Below, in pieces: positions 17,961-26,069 of a stretch of DNA of 60,920 nt. Positions within the stretch are counted from its first letter, which is position 1; each line of letters opens with the position of its first letter. The notes beneath the pieces were generated by a model. The model searched no databases and was not told the origin of the DNA. It saw nothing but the letters and a program-made list of their open reading frames with translations. Source of the DNA: Edaphosphingomonas laterariae. Lineage in GTDB: Bacteria; Pseudomonadota; Alphaproteobacteria; Sphingomonadales; Sphingomonadaceae. The stretch is taken from assembly GCF_900188165.1 (NCBI RefSeq), contig NZ_FZOS01000021.1, positions 1 to 60,920 of the forward strand. Reading direction: 5' to 3'. Position numbers and translations under genes: made by a program.

Positions 17961-18754
17961 CGTCGGCCTGGTGCGGAAAAACTGGCGGGAGCCGATACGC
18001 TGCCCCCGCCAGTACAGGCGGTCGTGGGGTCGCAGTCCACCTCTAATTGATTACCGGAAGTACTGCCGGAATCACCGTTATGAACGACAGCCGCCAGCGC
18101 TGGTTCCAGCGCGTTGTGTCGGATCTCCTCCGAGCATCTTGCGCTGCCGCGCCGAGTTCCATCGCCGGCCGGTCAGTATCGCATGCCGGATGCGCTGCTC
18201 ATCAGGGCAGCGCATGGGGCTGGTACGAAGGCATGCTGCCCTCGCCAATCGATCGGCGCGCGCTCAATGTAGACACTCGCTGAGCGCGATTGCGTCGAAT
18301 TTTTTGGGGACCCCGCCCCCGGGGCCTCGCAAGCCGCCGCCGGCGCATAGCCTGCACCCGCCTCCCCAAGACACCGACTTTGTCGCATGCCGTCTTGTTG
18401 CGTTTCGGTGCCGGAAACTCGTCAAACCCTAAAGCCTGAATATGGAAATGCACTTTGCCGCAGGTGCTCGCGGCCTAACCCTTCACCACGATCGCTCCGT
18501 ACCGACACCTCGTCTCAACCTCTTCGTCGACGAATGCGCGTCTTCGAGACAACCTGCCAAGGACATGCTCCGTGGAATGCTTCGGCCCGGGGTTTCGTCG
18601 CCTGGCGAGCGCGGCGCGACGAGGTCGTGCCGGCCTCATACCAAAGAGGTAATGCCGGCCGACCGAATGCTCGATGGACGCCGCTCGCAATCCGCTCAAT
18701 GCTGATGAAAGTGTCGCGGACGCTGAAGCCCCTTGGCGTGATTCTGCGGCACGC

Positions 18755-18787
18755 GCGCGGGAGGGGCCCCCCTTGCCCCTCCCGCGC
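18755..18787 (+). other. Perfect 13-bp GC-rich hairpin
   Basis: The arms 18755-18767 and 18775-18787 pair perfectly around a 7-base loop. There is no T-run on either side, so it is not a standard Rho-independent terminator. It lies 332 bases downstream of the PAS kinase stop and might be a transcript end, an RNA structure or a relic. Confidence 0.5.
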
Positions 18788-19118
18788 CTCGGCTCGAACC
18801 GTATCTTAGTGAAACAATCGCTCGGAGCGCTTTAGAATCGGATGGACTTCTTGCCCTCTCTGGGCGAGGGCTCGTGTCAGGGACGGACCGAGGCCGTCGC
18901 GCGCGCTTCCCTATTCCGGTTGGCACGCCCATGATCGCCTTGGCAGATTTCCGGCGGGGGAGAAAAAGAAGGTCGCCCCTCCGCGCATTCATAGTGCTGC
19001 TCAATGCCCCCTGCCCTGCACCGACGCAGGCGGTGATCTCGACGGGCGCAAAAGCACTTTCCCCACGGCTCGCAATAGGCGCGCAAGCACAGGAACGGCT
19101 CTGAAACGGCTACGGCTC

Positions 19119-20621
19119 CTAGGCAATGGCCGCCAGCGGCGGCGCACTCGAAAGCGGCAGGACAATGTGAAATATCGATCCGCCTTCCGGGCCGGCCTCA
19201 TACCAAATCCGGCCGAGATGCGCCTCGATGATCGTCCGACATACCGACAGCCCGACTCCTGCGCCCCGGTCCTTCGTGGTGAAGAATGGCGAAAAGATGA
19301 GATGCTGGAGCTCCGGGGCAATTCCGCGACCCGTATCTTCAATCCGGCACTCAACGCATGCGCGATCGTCATCCCGCTTGGCGACCATGCGAATTTGACG
19401 ATCGGAGCAGTCCCGCATGGCTTCCGCGCTATTCCTGACGAGATTCGACAGGACCTGAAGAAGCTGGACCGGGTCACCGACAAACATGAGATCCCGATCG
19501 ATCTCGAGGTGGACCGCAATATCGTCGTCATCATAGGGTGCAAGCACCTCGTCGATGACCGACCCTATTGCCTCCCGCAATTGGATGGGAGTGCGCTGGG
19601 TTTCGCCGCGGGTGACAAGCGATTTCATCCTGTAGATGATCTGTCGGGTGCGATCGACGCTTTCTCGCGCGCGCGCCAGGCAACTGGCCAGCCGTGCATG
19701 ATCCGGCTCGACGCTCGCAGCGATCAACTCGGCTGCCCCAAGATAGCTTTCGACGGCCGTGAGCGGCTGAGCCAGTTCATGGGCCATGGTCGCCCCCATC
19801 GTACCCATGGCGCTGTCACGCTCGATAGCGCCGATCTGAGCGTGAAGCCGCTGCAGCTCACGCTCCGACTGCCGGGCCTGGGTCAGGTCGATGATCGCTC
19901 CGACCAGCCGGACCGCCCGACCAGCGTCATCGCGAACGATGGAAGCGCGGTCGAGCAGCGTTGCCCATGTCCCGTCGCCTTTCCGCATGCGATATTCCCC
20001 GAACCACAATTCGGCGCCGCTATGGAAGGCTTGTTGGATGCTGGACCAGATGCGGGGGTGATCGGCGGGGTGCGTAATGGCATCCCAGTCCGCGATCGTC
20101 GTCACGATCAAGCCGGTGCCGGGATCGGGCCGAATGCCGAAAAAGCTCGTCGCGGTTGAGCCCCACAGGATATCCCCGCTGGACACATCCCAGTCGTAGA
20201 TCATGTCCTGGGCGGCGGCCCCCATCATACCGAGACGCTCGTTCGTGGCGGCCAGATCGGCCTCGGCGCGTTTCTGGGGGGTCACTTCCGAAGCCGTGAC
20301 GACGATACCCGCTTCCCAAGGCTGGATGTCAACCTTGAGCCACCGCGTGCTGCCGAAGCAGAATGGATCGTGGCCGGTCCAGCTGGCCGGCTTCCGACTC
20401 GTCATGACGGCTCGGTAGAGCGGCTCGAGACCCGTGCTGCGTAAGCCTGGCCAACAGGACCAGGCACATTGTCCGACAAGGCCGTCTCGTCCCCGCGCGT
20501 CGAGCGCGGCAACTGTATCGCATATATGCTGAATACGATATTCGCTGTCCAGAAACACGAGCTGAATGCCGAGGCCATTCATCAAGTCGAGGAGGGCGCG
20601 AGAATTTTCCAGTCGGATCAT
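19119..20621 (-). CDS. PAS-domain sensor histidine kinase
   Basis: The 500-residue soluble kinase has two PAS domains (about residues 10-115 and 130-250; the second has the PAS/PAC pattern FGEYRMRKGDGTWATLLDRASIVRDDAGRAVRLVG). The phospho-acceptor is H281 in MAHELAQPLTAVESYL, a FixL-like H-box. The ATPase domain shows the N-box NLVRNSAEAM, DTGRGI and GAGVGLSVC. There is no transmembrane segment, so it senses an intracellular signal. No response regulator is adjacent. It follows the DUF2285 gene on the same strand after 140 bases and could be read through from it. Confidence 0.88.
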   Translation of the reverse strand: MIRLENSRALLDLMNGLGIQLVFLDSEYRIQHICDTVAALDARGRDGLVGQCAWSCWPGLRSTGLEPLYRAVMTSRKPASWTGHDPFCFGSTRWLKVDIQPWEAGIVVTASEVTPQKRAEADLAATNERLGMMGAAAQDMIYDWDVSSGDILWGSTATSFFGIRPDPGTGLIVTTIADWDAITHPADHPRIWSSIQQAFHSGAELWFGEYRMRKGDGTWATLLDRASIVRDDAGRAVRLVGAIIDLTQARQSERELQRLHAQIGAIERDSAMGTMGATMAHELAQPLTAVESYLGAAELIAASVEPDHARLASCLARARESVDRTRQIIYRMKSLVTRGETQRTPIQLREAIGSVIDEVLAPYDDDDIAVHLEIDRDLMFVGDPVQLLQVLSNLVRNSAEAMRDCSDRQIRMVAKRDDDRACVECRIEDTGRGIAPELQHLIFSPFFTTKDRGAGVGLSVCRTIIEAHLGRIWYEAGPEGGSIFHIVLPLSSAPPLAAIA

Positions 20622-20761
20622 GCTGATTACGGTAGCCGGCGTGACAAGCGATCTGCTTCCTTAGTTTTTTGCATCCGACCGCGCAAATAGCCGTTTTGCG
20701 GATGTTGGTTCGGCAGTGATGATTATCCGACGACTTGCCGTGAGAACTTGCAGCGAAGCCG

Positions 20762-21391
20762 TCATAGGTAGCTGCATTTGTACCCGACTGATGTTGCCTG
20801 ACCACCAGACCGAAATAAGTGCCGGCCTTGCGTGGCGGCGAACCACGAATGCCCGAGATTTGCCATCGTTTCCGCCCGCGCCACCGCGCGGCGGACACGC
20901 GACCGCAGATAATCCGATGCCGCACGCCAGTCGGCGTTGACCCGCTGCGCATCGCAAAGCAACCGGGCAATCTCGCGATGGGATGCGCCGGCCATCCTCG
21001 CATCCCTGATCCGCAGCAATTGGGACATGGCCTGGCCGATCGACGGCTGCGCACAACGACGCGTGGCGATATGCGCCCGTCCGCCGGCCAGTCCCGCAAG
21101 AGCTGATAATTGTGCCTGATGGTCACGCCATCCATCGATGAGGAACCTGAGCTTCACCGGTCCGTCGAGTACCGTTCCTTCGACGATTTCAATGCATTGG
21201 CGCCCATGGCCGGCGGCAAGCGACAGCAGTTCACGATCGGGCAGTCGGGCCACGACGGGAACGCAAGCGCTGCCCGACAACGGGAAAATCTCCTCGTCCG
21301 CGGCCTCGAGTGCCACGGCTGTCAGCATATGCGGATCGCACGACCGCCTCCAGAATGGCGGCAGTTCAAGCGCGCAGATCGTCCAGGGCAT
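20762..21391 (-). CDS. DUF2285 protein, second half of an FseA-like excision activator
   Basis: The 209-residue product carries a DUF2285 domain at its C-terminus (LLRIRDARMAGASHREIARLLCD...DWRAASDYLRSRVRRAVARAETM), a helical DNA-binding-like fold common on integrative elements of alphaproteobacteria. The frame overlaps the upstream DUF6499 gene by 26 bp and is shifted +1 relative to it. The ATG at 21391 has no ribosome site. In ICEMlSymR7A the equivalent pair (msi172-msi171) is joined by programmed +1 frameshifting into FseA, which activates excision. The same fusion here would be 300 residues. This role is by homology of arrangement. Confidence 0.8.
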   Translation of the reverse strand: MPWTICALELPPFWRRSCDPHMLTAVALEAADEEIFPLSGSACVPVVARLPDRELLSLAAGHGRQCIEIVEGTVLDGPVKLRFLIDGWRDHQAQLSALAGLAGGRAHIATRRCAQPSIGQAMSQLLRIRDARMAGASHREIARLLCDAQRVNADWRAASDYLRSRVRRAVARAETMANLGHSWFAATQGRHLFRSGGQATSVGYKCSYL

Positions 21392-21665
21392 AGCGAAACT
21401 GCAAGCCCCATGGTTCAGGAGCGATGCGCATGGACGGCATCACGATGCGCACGCCGGAATCGTTCCGGCACGCCGGTTCCGGGACGTCCGCCGACATCCG
21501 CTGGTAATCGGCATTGCGACGCAGCCATTCCCACATGAGCGATGCGGCATCGAGCGCCGCCAGCAACCGATAATGGTCGCGATCACGCCAATCATGGACA
21601 ATGGCCGCCCCGCCATGGGGCGCGGCTTCGGCAGCCCGCACCCCGGGATAATCAACAGCACCCAT
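21366..21665 (-). CDS. DUF6499 protein, first half of an FseA-like excision activator
   Basis: The 99-residue protein has the DUF6499 pattern VHDWRDRDHYRLLAALDAASLMWEWLRRNADYQRM and ends PEPWGLQFRYALDDLRA. The start at 21665 (MGAVDYPGV) follows GGAGG at six bases. In related single-frame proteins, as I recall them, a 'WGL.FA' motif leads straight into the DUF2285 part. Here the WGLQF sits just before the overlap with the next gene, which is in the +1 frame. It follows the luxR gene at 21734 on the same strand after 68 bases, so quorum-sensing control is plausible. Confidence 0.78.
   Translation of the reverse strand: MGAVDYPGVRAAEAAPHGGAAIVHDWRDRDHYRLLAALDAASLMWEWLRRNADYQRMSADVPEPACRNDSGVRIVMPSMRIAPEPWGLQFRYALDDLRA
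21395..21398 (-). promoter_or_regulatory. Candidate +1 ribosomal frameshift site (UUU C)
   Basis: On the minus strand the DUF6499 frame reads TTG CAG TTT CGC TAT. A one-base forward slip of the Phe tRNA from UUU to UUC continues as GCT ATG CCC, giving WGLQF-A-MPWTIC and an open frame through the whole DUF2285 gene. A GGGG stretch lies about eight bases upstream and might stimulate pausing. The zero frame stops at 21366-21368. Confidence 0.5.
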
Positions 21666-21733
21666 ATCCTGCCTCCACCGTCGGTCCTGGGATGCGGAGT
21701 GCTGCCGTTGGCTGCCACCGGGTGCCATATGCC

Positions 21734-22498
21734 CTAAGGAGGGGATTGCCAGTTCAGATCCGAGAAGCCGATCTCGCCGAATCGCAAGGCCGCGAGCACC
21801 AGCTGCGTTCGGCGCACGACCCCAAAGCGCCGACGCGCGTCGTTGAGATATTTGCTGACCGTATCTTCTCTGAGTTCGAGGATCCGACCGATTTCCCAGT
21901 CCGTCTTGCCCTGCGCCATGAGGATCACGCATTCCTGCTGGCGCGGGGTCAGTCGCCCCCGCCCACTTGCGCACGGCCGCGCAAAACCCAATGCGGCCGC
22001 ATAGCTCAGCTGCGCAACCAGCTGGGCCGCGAGCAGCGTGCGACGCGGCAATGGCCTTTCACCTGCGGTAACGAAGGAGAAACTCGCAATCCGCTCACCT
22101 GCCAGGTGAAGCGGGACCGTGAACCCCTCGCCAAGTCCCGCCGCACGGGCAGCGTCCATAATATGCCGGCTGTCAGGAGCCTCGGGATTGAGATCACGCC
22201 AGGCAAAGCCGATGGCCGCCACCGCAGCCGCTCGCTGCACTGGATCCACGCGATGAAGCCTTGCGCGCGCAAAGCGCGTCGACCATCGCCTCGGATAATT
22301 GTGGAGCAGGATCTGCCCGTCGGATCGCGCTTCGAGGTCGCCGTGCTGCACAAGAGCATAATAGCAAAAGCCAAGGTCCCGCACGGCGCCCGCCACCAAC
22401 CTTCGCAAACCGGCCGGCCCGGCCACGATGTTCAGTCGGCCCGCGAAATCGAGCACGATCGCCATGCTTTGACCAAATGACGGCCCGCTGCGCTCCAT
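21734..22498 (-). CDS. LuxR-family quorum-sensing regulator (first)
   Basis: About 254 residues. The N-terminal autoinducer-binding domain shows LLHNYPRRWSTRFARARLHRVDP and, further on, GFAWRDL, which supply the conserved Trp, Asp-Pro and Trp of the acyl-homoserine-lactone pocket. The C-terminal helix-turn-helix is LTPRQQECVILMAQGKTDWEIGRILELREDTVSKYLNDARRRFGV. The start is uncertain; I chose the ATG at 22498, which gives the same length as the second LuxR, while the frame extends to 22639 and an ATG at 22465 is possible. It is divergent from the second luxR and directly upstream of the FseA-like pair. Confidence 0.87.
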   Translation of the reverse strand: MERSGPSFGQSMAIVLDFAGRLNIVAGPAGLRRLVAGAVRDLGFCYYALVQHGDLEARSDGQILLHNYPRRWSTRFARARLHRVDPVQRAAAVAAIGFAWRDLNPEAPDSRHIMDAARAAGLGEGFTVPLHLAGERIASFSFVTAGERPLPRRTLLAAQLVAQLSYAAALGFARPCASGRGRLTPRQQECVILMAQGKTDWEIGRILELREDTVSKYLNDARRRFGVVRRTQLVLAALRFGEIGFSDLNWQSPP

Positions 22499-22804
22499 CG
22501 ACAGCAAGTTCGAGAGAAGCGAAGGCAAGCCGAAATCCGGCGCCAGATCCCTTCCCGACGCCCGCACGCCCGCCCGCAGAACTTCAGGCGACTTCACCCA
22601 GCGCTTGCCGTCCATCCGCCGACTGTCACATAAAAACATTTAGAATATAGTTGCATATGAAATTCCTGAATCTTTACTGTTGGTGAGGAAGCAGGTGGGA
22701 ACGCAGGTGGCCTGAAACGCCTCGCGGATACCCAAAGCGACAGGACGTCCCTGGCAGTCGTCGCACGTGAGAATGCGCCGACCGCCCGGAACGGGTGCAA
22801 GTCG

Positions 22805-23551
22805 ATGGATGCATGGCGTATCGCGATCGCCGTTGCCGACGATATGGATCGGGCGTCGTCGCTCGAGGAAATCCGGGAAATCTTGACGGACGCCTGCCCC
22901 CGCATGGGCCTGCGCTATTTTGCGCTGACCCACCATGGCAGCCCTGCGTCCGCAAGCGGCAGCTTCATCCGCCTTCATAATTATCCGGACGATTGGGCCA
23001 GCTGGTTTGACGCCCATGATCTTGGCGTCTCGGATCCCATCCACCGTGCGAGCCATCGCACATTGGGTGGATTCCTCTGGGACGATGTTCCCAATATCAT
23101 TCCGCTCACGCGGCATGACCGGACGATCCTGGCGCGTGCGCGCGATGCCGGGCTCGGAGATGGCGTCACCGTCCCCGCCCATGTGCCGGGCGAATTCCGC
23201 GGCAGCTGCTCCTTCGCCGCCCAACCCGGTGCCGCGCTGCGCAGGGATGTGATCTGCTTCGCCGAACTTGTCGGCATCCGGGCGTTCCAGGGCATGCGCC
23301 GTGTCGCATATCCAACCCGCACCGCACTCGCACGCCTGACCGATCGGCAACGTGAATGCCTGTTCTGGGCGAGCCAGGGCAAGACCGATTGGGAGATATC
23401 GATGATCCTGTCGATCAGCCGCGAGACCGTGATCGAGCATATGCGCCAGGCACGGCGATCGCTCGGCGCGCACTGTCGGACCCAGCTCGTCGGCATCGCG
23501 CTGCGCGAAGGACTGATCTGCTTCGATGGCGTCAGCATGCCCGCACGCTGA
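22805..23551 (+). CDS. LuxR-family quorum-sensing regulator (second)
   Basis: This 248-residue LuxR protein is similar to its divergent neighbour. It has a ligand domain with LHNYPDDWASWFDAHDLGVSDPIHRASHRTLGGFLWDDV and a helix-turn-helix LTDRQRECLFWASQGKTDWEISMILSISRETVIEHMRQARRSLG. It lies 148 bases upstream of the luxI synthase on the same strand, the usual receptor-synthase arrangement. The two LuxR proteins may recognise the same signal with different targets: this one the luxI/lasso operon, the other the excision genes. That division is a guess. Confidence 0.9.
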   Translation: MDAWRIAIAVADDMDRASSLEEIREILTDACPRMGLRYFALTHHGSPASASGSFIRLHNYPDDWASWFDAHDLGVSDPIHRASHRTLGGFLWDDVPNIIPLTRHDRTILARARDAGLGDGVTVPAHVPGEFRGSCSFAAQPGAALRRDVICFAELVGIRAFQGMRRVAYPTRTALARLTDRQRECLFWASQGKTDWEISMILSISRETVIEHMRQARRSLGAHCRTQLVGIALREGLICFDGVSMPAR

Positions 23552-23580
23552 GCCTTCCCGTCGCGCGATTGCCATGGCTG

Positions 23581-23601
23581 AGGTCCATCCTGCTCGGACC
23601 T
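23581..23601 (+). promoter_or_regulatory. Imperfect dyad upstream of luxI
   Basis: AGGTCC and GGACCT face each other with a nine-base spacer, 99 bases before the luxI start. The size and place fit a LuxR-type operator, but the sequence does not match a published lux box that I can name. Its right half (TCCTGCTCGGACC) resembles TCCTGTCCCGGACC at 25862-25875, upstream of the lasso precursor. Confidence 0.35.
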
Positions 23602-23699
23602 GAATCTTTGGGACTATGCCCTCCCCCCATTTCTTGGGATGGCGCGCACCGCCCCCCTCTGCTGCAATCCCGGCATCTCGAAACGGGAGTGCCAACATC

Positions 23700-24332
23700 A
23701 TGCTGCATGTGCTGAACCACGCGGGTGCGTCCCGCGAGGCTGAAATCCTGCGTTCCATGTTCCACGCCAGGAAGCGGGTCTTCGTCGACCTCCTCAAATG
23801 GGACGTGCCCGTTCTTGGCGACCTCTACGAGGTCGACCAGTTCGACGATGCCCACGCCACTTATGTGGTCCTCACCGACGAGGACGGCGAGCATATGGCC
23901 TCGGCCCGCCTGTTGCCGACGACCCGGACGCACATTCTTGACGGTCTTTTTCCCGATCTTTGCGAAGGCGACATTCCGCGTGGCCCGCAGATCCGCGAAA
24001 TCACCCGCTTCTGCCTCGATCGTCGCCTCGTCGCGAGGCAGCGGCGCGCCGTACGCAACCAGCTCGTCACGGCCCTGGCGGAAATCGCGCTCGGCCAGGG
24101 CATCACGACCTACACCGGTGTCGCGGACATCGGCTGGTGCCAGCAGATCCTCGCCATGGGCTGGCGATGCACGCCGCTCGGATTGCCCCATCTGGACGGC
24201 AGGAAGATGATCGCAGCGCTTGCGATCCACATCGACGACGAGACCCCCAAACGGCTCCAGGATGCCGGTGTCTACGCGATGCCCACCGTCGTGCGCGACG
24301 TCAGCCTGCCCGGAGACCTGTCCCATGCCTGA
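23700..24332 (+). CDS. LuxI-family acyl-homoserine-lactone synthase
   Basis: This 210-residue synthase makes an acyl-homoserine lactone from S-adenosylmethionine and an acyl carrier. The invariant residues are all visible: R24, F28 and W34 in RKRVFVDLLKW, D46 and D49 in YEVDQFDD, R70 in ASARLLP, and E100 and R103 in REITRFCLD. The start at 23700 (MLHVLNHAG) matches the family; a longer frame from 23616 adds unrelated residues. The stop overlaps the start of the dioxygenase gene by 8 bases. In ICEMlSym-type elements the equivalent gene is traI. Confidence 0.93.
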   Translation: MLHVLNHAGASREAEILRSMFHARKRVFVDLLKWDVPVLGDLYEVDQFDDAHATYVVLTDEDGEHMASARLLPTTRTHILDGLFPDLCEGDIPRGPQIREITRFCLDRRLVARQRRAVRNQLVTALAEIALGQGITTYTGVADIGWCQQILAMGWRCTPLGLPHLDGRKMIAALAIHIDDETPKRLQDAGVYAMPTVVRDVSLPGDLSHA

Positions 24333-25230
24333 TCATCACCTCACCGCGTCGGCCGGGCACCGTCTCGCCGACAGACTGAAGGACCATGGCCACGCCATCC
24401 TTCCCAAGGCCATCGCCCCCGAATGCATTCGCGCGATCGAAGCCCTGCTTCAGCCGACCTTCACCGCCACGCCCTTCTGCGAGGGCGCCTTCTATGGCCT
24501 GCGAACCAAGCGTTTCGGGCGACTGCTGCGACGCTGCGAGGCGATACAGGAGCTCGTCCTCCATCCGGCCATATTGGCAGCGGCCGAGCAACTCCTGTCG
24601 CCCTGGTGCGACGTCATCCAGCTCAACCTCACCCAGGCCATCGAGATTCATCCGGGTGCGGTCGCGCAGTTCCCGCATCGCGACCAGGACATGTGGGCCG
24701 GCGCCAAGGGCGAAATGGAATATCTGGTCAACATTCTCTGGCCGCTGACCCCATTCACGGCCGACAATGGCGCAACCCGGATCTGGCGCAACAGCCATGG
24801 GCCGGCTGCGCACGACGCAAACGAACCCTCCGCGCCACCGCTGGTCGCCGAGGCACTCCCCGGCGACGCCATCCTCTTCCTGGGTTCCACGCTGCACGCC
24901 GCCGGTGCCAACCGCACCCGCTTTCCACGCCGCGCGGTCATCATCAGCTACAGCCTGGGCTGGCTCAAGCCGTTCGAAAATCCCTGGCTCGCTTATCCGC
25001 CGCCGATCGCGCGCTGCTTCCCGCGCCCGCTAGCCGAACTTGCCGGCTACCGTCAGCACCGGCCCAATCTCGGCAATTTCGAAGGGCAATGTCCGTCGAT
25101 TCTGCTGGAGACGGACGTGCCGGAGCATCTCGCTGCCATCGACGCACTGCGTCCCGACCAGACGGCAGCAGTTCGCGCCTTTGCCGCGGCACAGGCCGAT
25201 CCCCCCGTCGACGACCGGAGGAAGACATGA
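24325..25230 (+). CDS. Phytanoyl-CoA dioxygenase-like Fe(II)/2-oxoglutarate enzyme
   Basis: The 301-residue protein has the iron-binding facial triad of the PhyH family: H and D in FPHRDQDMW, a distal H in STLHAAGANRT, followed by the 2-oxoglutarate arginine in PRRAVIISYSLGW. It probably hydroxylates a small molecule or a peptide side chain. It is translationally coupled to luxI in front and to a GntR gene behind (ATGA overlap). Pairing of luxI and such a gene is, to my recollection, recurrent in sphingomonads, so its substrate may be the acyl-homoserine lactone or a fatty-acyl precursor. Modification of the lasso peptide is an alternative. Confidence 0.85.
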   Translation: MPDHHLTASAGHRLADRLKDHGHAILPKAIAPECIRAIEALLQPTFTATPFCEGAFYGLRTKRFGRLLRRCEAIQELVLHPAILAAAEQLLSPWCDVIQLNLTQAIEIHPGAVAQFPHRDQDMWAGAKGEMEYLVNILWPLTPFTADNGATRIWRNSHGPAAHDANEPSAPPLVAEALPGDAILFLGSTLHAAGANRTRFPRRAVIISYSLGWLKPFENPWLAYPPPIARCFPRPLAELAGYRQHRPNLGNFEGQCPSILLETDVPEHLAAIDALRPDQTAAVRAFAAAQADPPVDDRRKT

Positions 25231-25832
25231 GCCCTGGCATGACCATGGAGCGCATCTATGAGGTGCTCAAGGCCCAGATTCTGACAGGCACGCTCGCCGC
25301 CGGCCGCCGCCTCGATCCCGCGCGGCTCGCCCCCGAGCTCCATGCGAGCACCACGCCGGTGCGCGACGCCCTCCAGCGACTGGTCGGGGAGCGCCTGGTC
25401 GAGACATGGCCGCATGAGGGCTTTCACGTCCCGATCCTGACCGAACCGTCGTTGCGCGATCTCTATGCGTGGAATCTGGACGTCGCCCGCCTCATTCTCG
25501 GCACGCGGCGCATGCCGCTGATCGATCCGCCACCTGGTCGCCAGATCGATGGAGGCGCCGCCGACCTGACCGCGGGCTTCTTCCTGCGGATCGGATTGCT
25601 GTCCGCCAATTTCGAACATCGCCACGCGATTGCGGGCATCAACGACCGCCTCGCCACCGCACGGCGGATCGAGCCGGAGCTGTTCGCCGATCATGACAGT
25701 GAGCTTGCCGCGCTCGATGCCGCGCTCGCCGCGCGGGACCGTCCCACGCTCCAGCGGGAATTGATCCGCTACCACCGCCGGCGCATTGTCGCCGTGCCCG
25801 CCATCACCGCGCGGCTCAGGCCCGATAGCTGA
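25227..25832 (+). CDS. GntR-family transcriptional regulator
   Basis: This 201-residue regulator has an N-terminal winged helix (MERIYEVLKAQILTGTLAAGRRLDPARLAPELHASTTPVRDALQRLVGERLVETWPHEGFHV) of the GntR type. The C-terminal part is shorter and less conserved than a full FCD ligand domain. It starts inside the dioxygenase stop codon (ATGA) and ends 98 bases before the lasso precursor. Similar short GntR-like genes next to lasso peptide operons could regulate precursor transcription; no experiment supports this for the present gene. Confidence 0.83.
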   Translation: MSPGMTMERIYEVLKAQILTGTLAAGRRLDPARLAPELHASTTPVRDALQRLVGERLVETWPHEGFHVPILTEPSLRDLYAWNLDVARLILGTRRMPLIDPPPGRQIDGGAADLTAGFFLRIGLLSANFEHRHAIAGINDRLATARRIEPELFADHDSELAALDAALAARDRPTLQRELIRYHRRRIVAVPAITARLRPDS

Positions 25833-25895
25833 ACATTCTCGCGACACCGGCCGTATAAAATTCCTGTCCCGGACCATCGCCCTAGACTCGGCTCC

Positions 25896-25913
25896 GTCAT
25901 CGCTCTTGATGAC
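25896..25913 (+). promoter_or_regulatory. Short inverted repeat before the lasso precursor
   Basis: GTCATC and GATGAC face each other around GCTCTT, 18-35 bases upstream of the precursor ATG. It could be a small operator or 5' leader hairpin. The ribosome site GGAGAG lies directly after it. Confidence 0.35.
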
Positions 25914-25930
25914 ATTGGATGGAGAGTGTC

Positions 25931-26062
25931 ATGGAACGCATCCATGAGCATGACGAGCTGATCGACCTCGGCACCGCCAGCGTCGAAACCAGGGGGCCCT
26001 GGGGTCCGCGGTTCGACCCGGGCGCCGGCGAAGTGCTCATCCCGGGCATCAGCGACGATTGA
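25931..26062 (+). CDS. Lasso peptide precursor (A protein)
   Basis: This 43-residue peptide has a 21-residue leader ending LGTASVETR, almost the same as the astexin-1 leader end (LGKASAETR, from memory), with the Thr at -2 that the maturation enzymes recognise. The predicted core is 22 residues: ring GPWGPRFD with Gly1 joined to the side chain of Asp8, then a 14-residue tail starting PGAGE and ending GISDD. The unmodified tail has no Trp, Tyr, Phe, Arg or His, so the steric plug would have to be a smaller residue. GGAGAG precedes the ATG. B and C genes follow directly. The core sequence is not one I know. Confidence 0.9.
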   Translation: MERIHEHDELIDLGTASVETRGPWGPRFDPGAGEVLIPGISDD

Positions 26063-26069
26063 CGGCAAG

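Larger units (their letters stand above)
17809..19118 (+). other. 1.3-kb stretch without a recognised gene
   Basis: Between the start of the sigma factor gene and the end of the PAS kinase gene I find only short frames without domains or ribosome sites. The stretch holds the EcfG-type promoter, a tandem 19-bp duplication (17923-17960) and a perfect hairpin (18755-18787). Its composition is as GC-rich as its neighbours. It could be eroded sequence from lost genes. Confidence 0.5.

Noticed and set aside
18047-18809. Several short open frames in the gene-less stretch
   Set aside because: Arg/Ser/Pro-rich, without ribosome sites or domains and overlapping each other in several frames.
22640-22804. 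A classical lux box between the two luxR genes
   Set aside because: GGACGTCC and other short palindromes occur, but no 18-20 bp dyad of lux-box form.
22640-23797. 385-residue open frame on the minus strand opposite the second luxR
   Set aside because: Composition of a shadow frame; the plus strand has a full LuxR domain pair.
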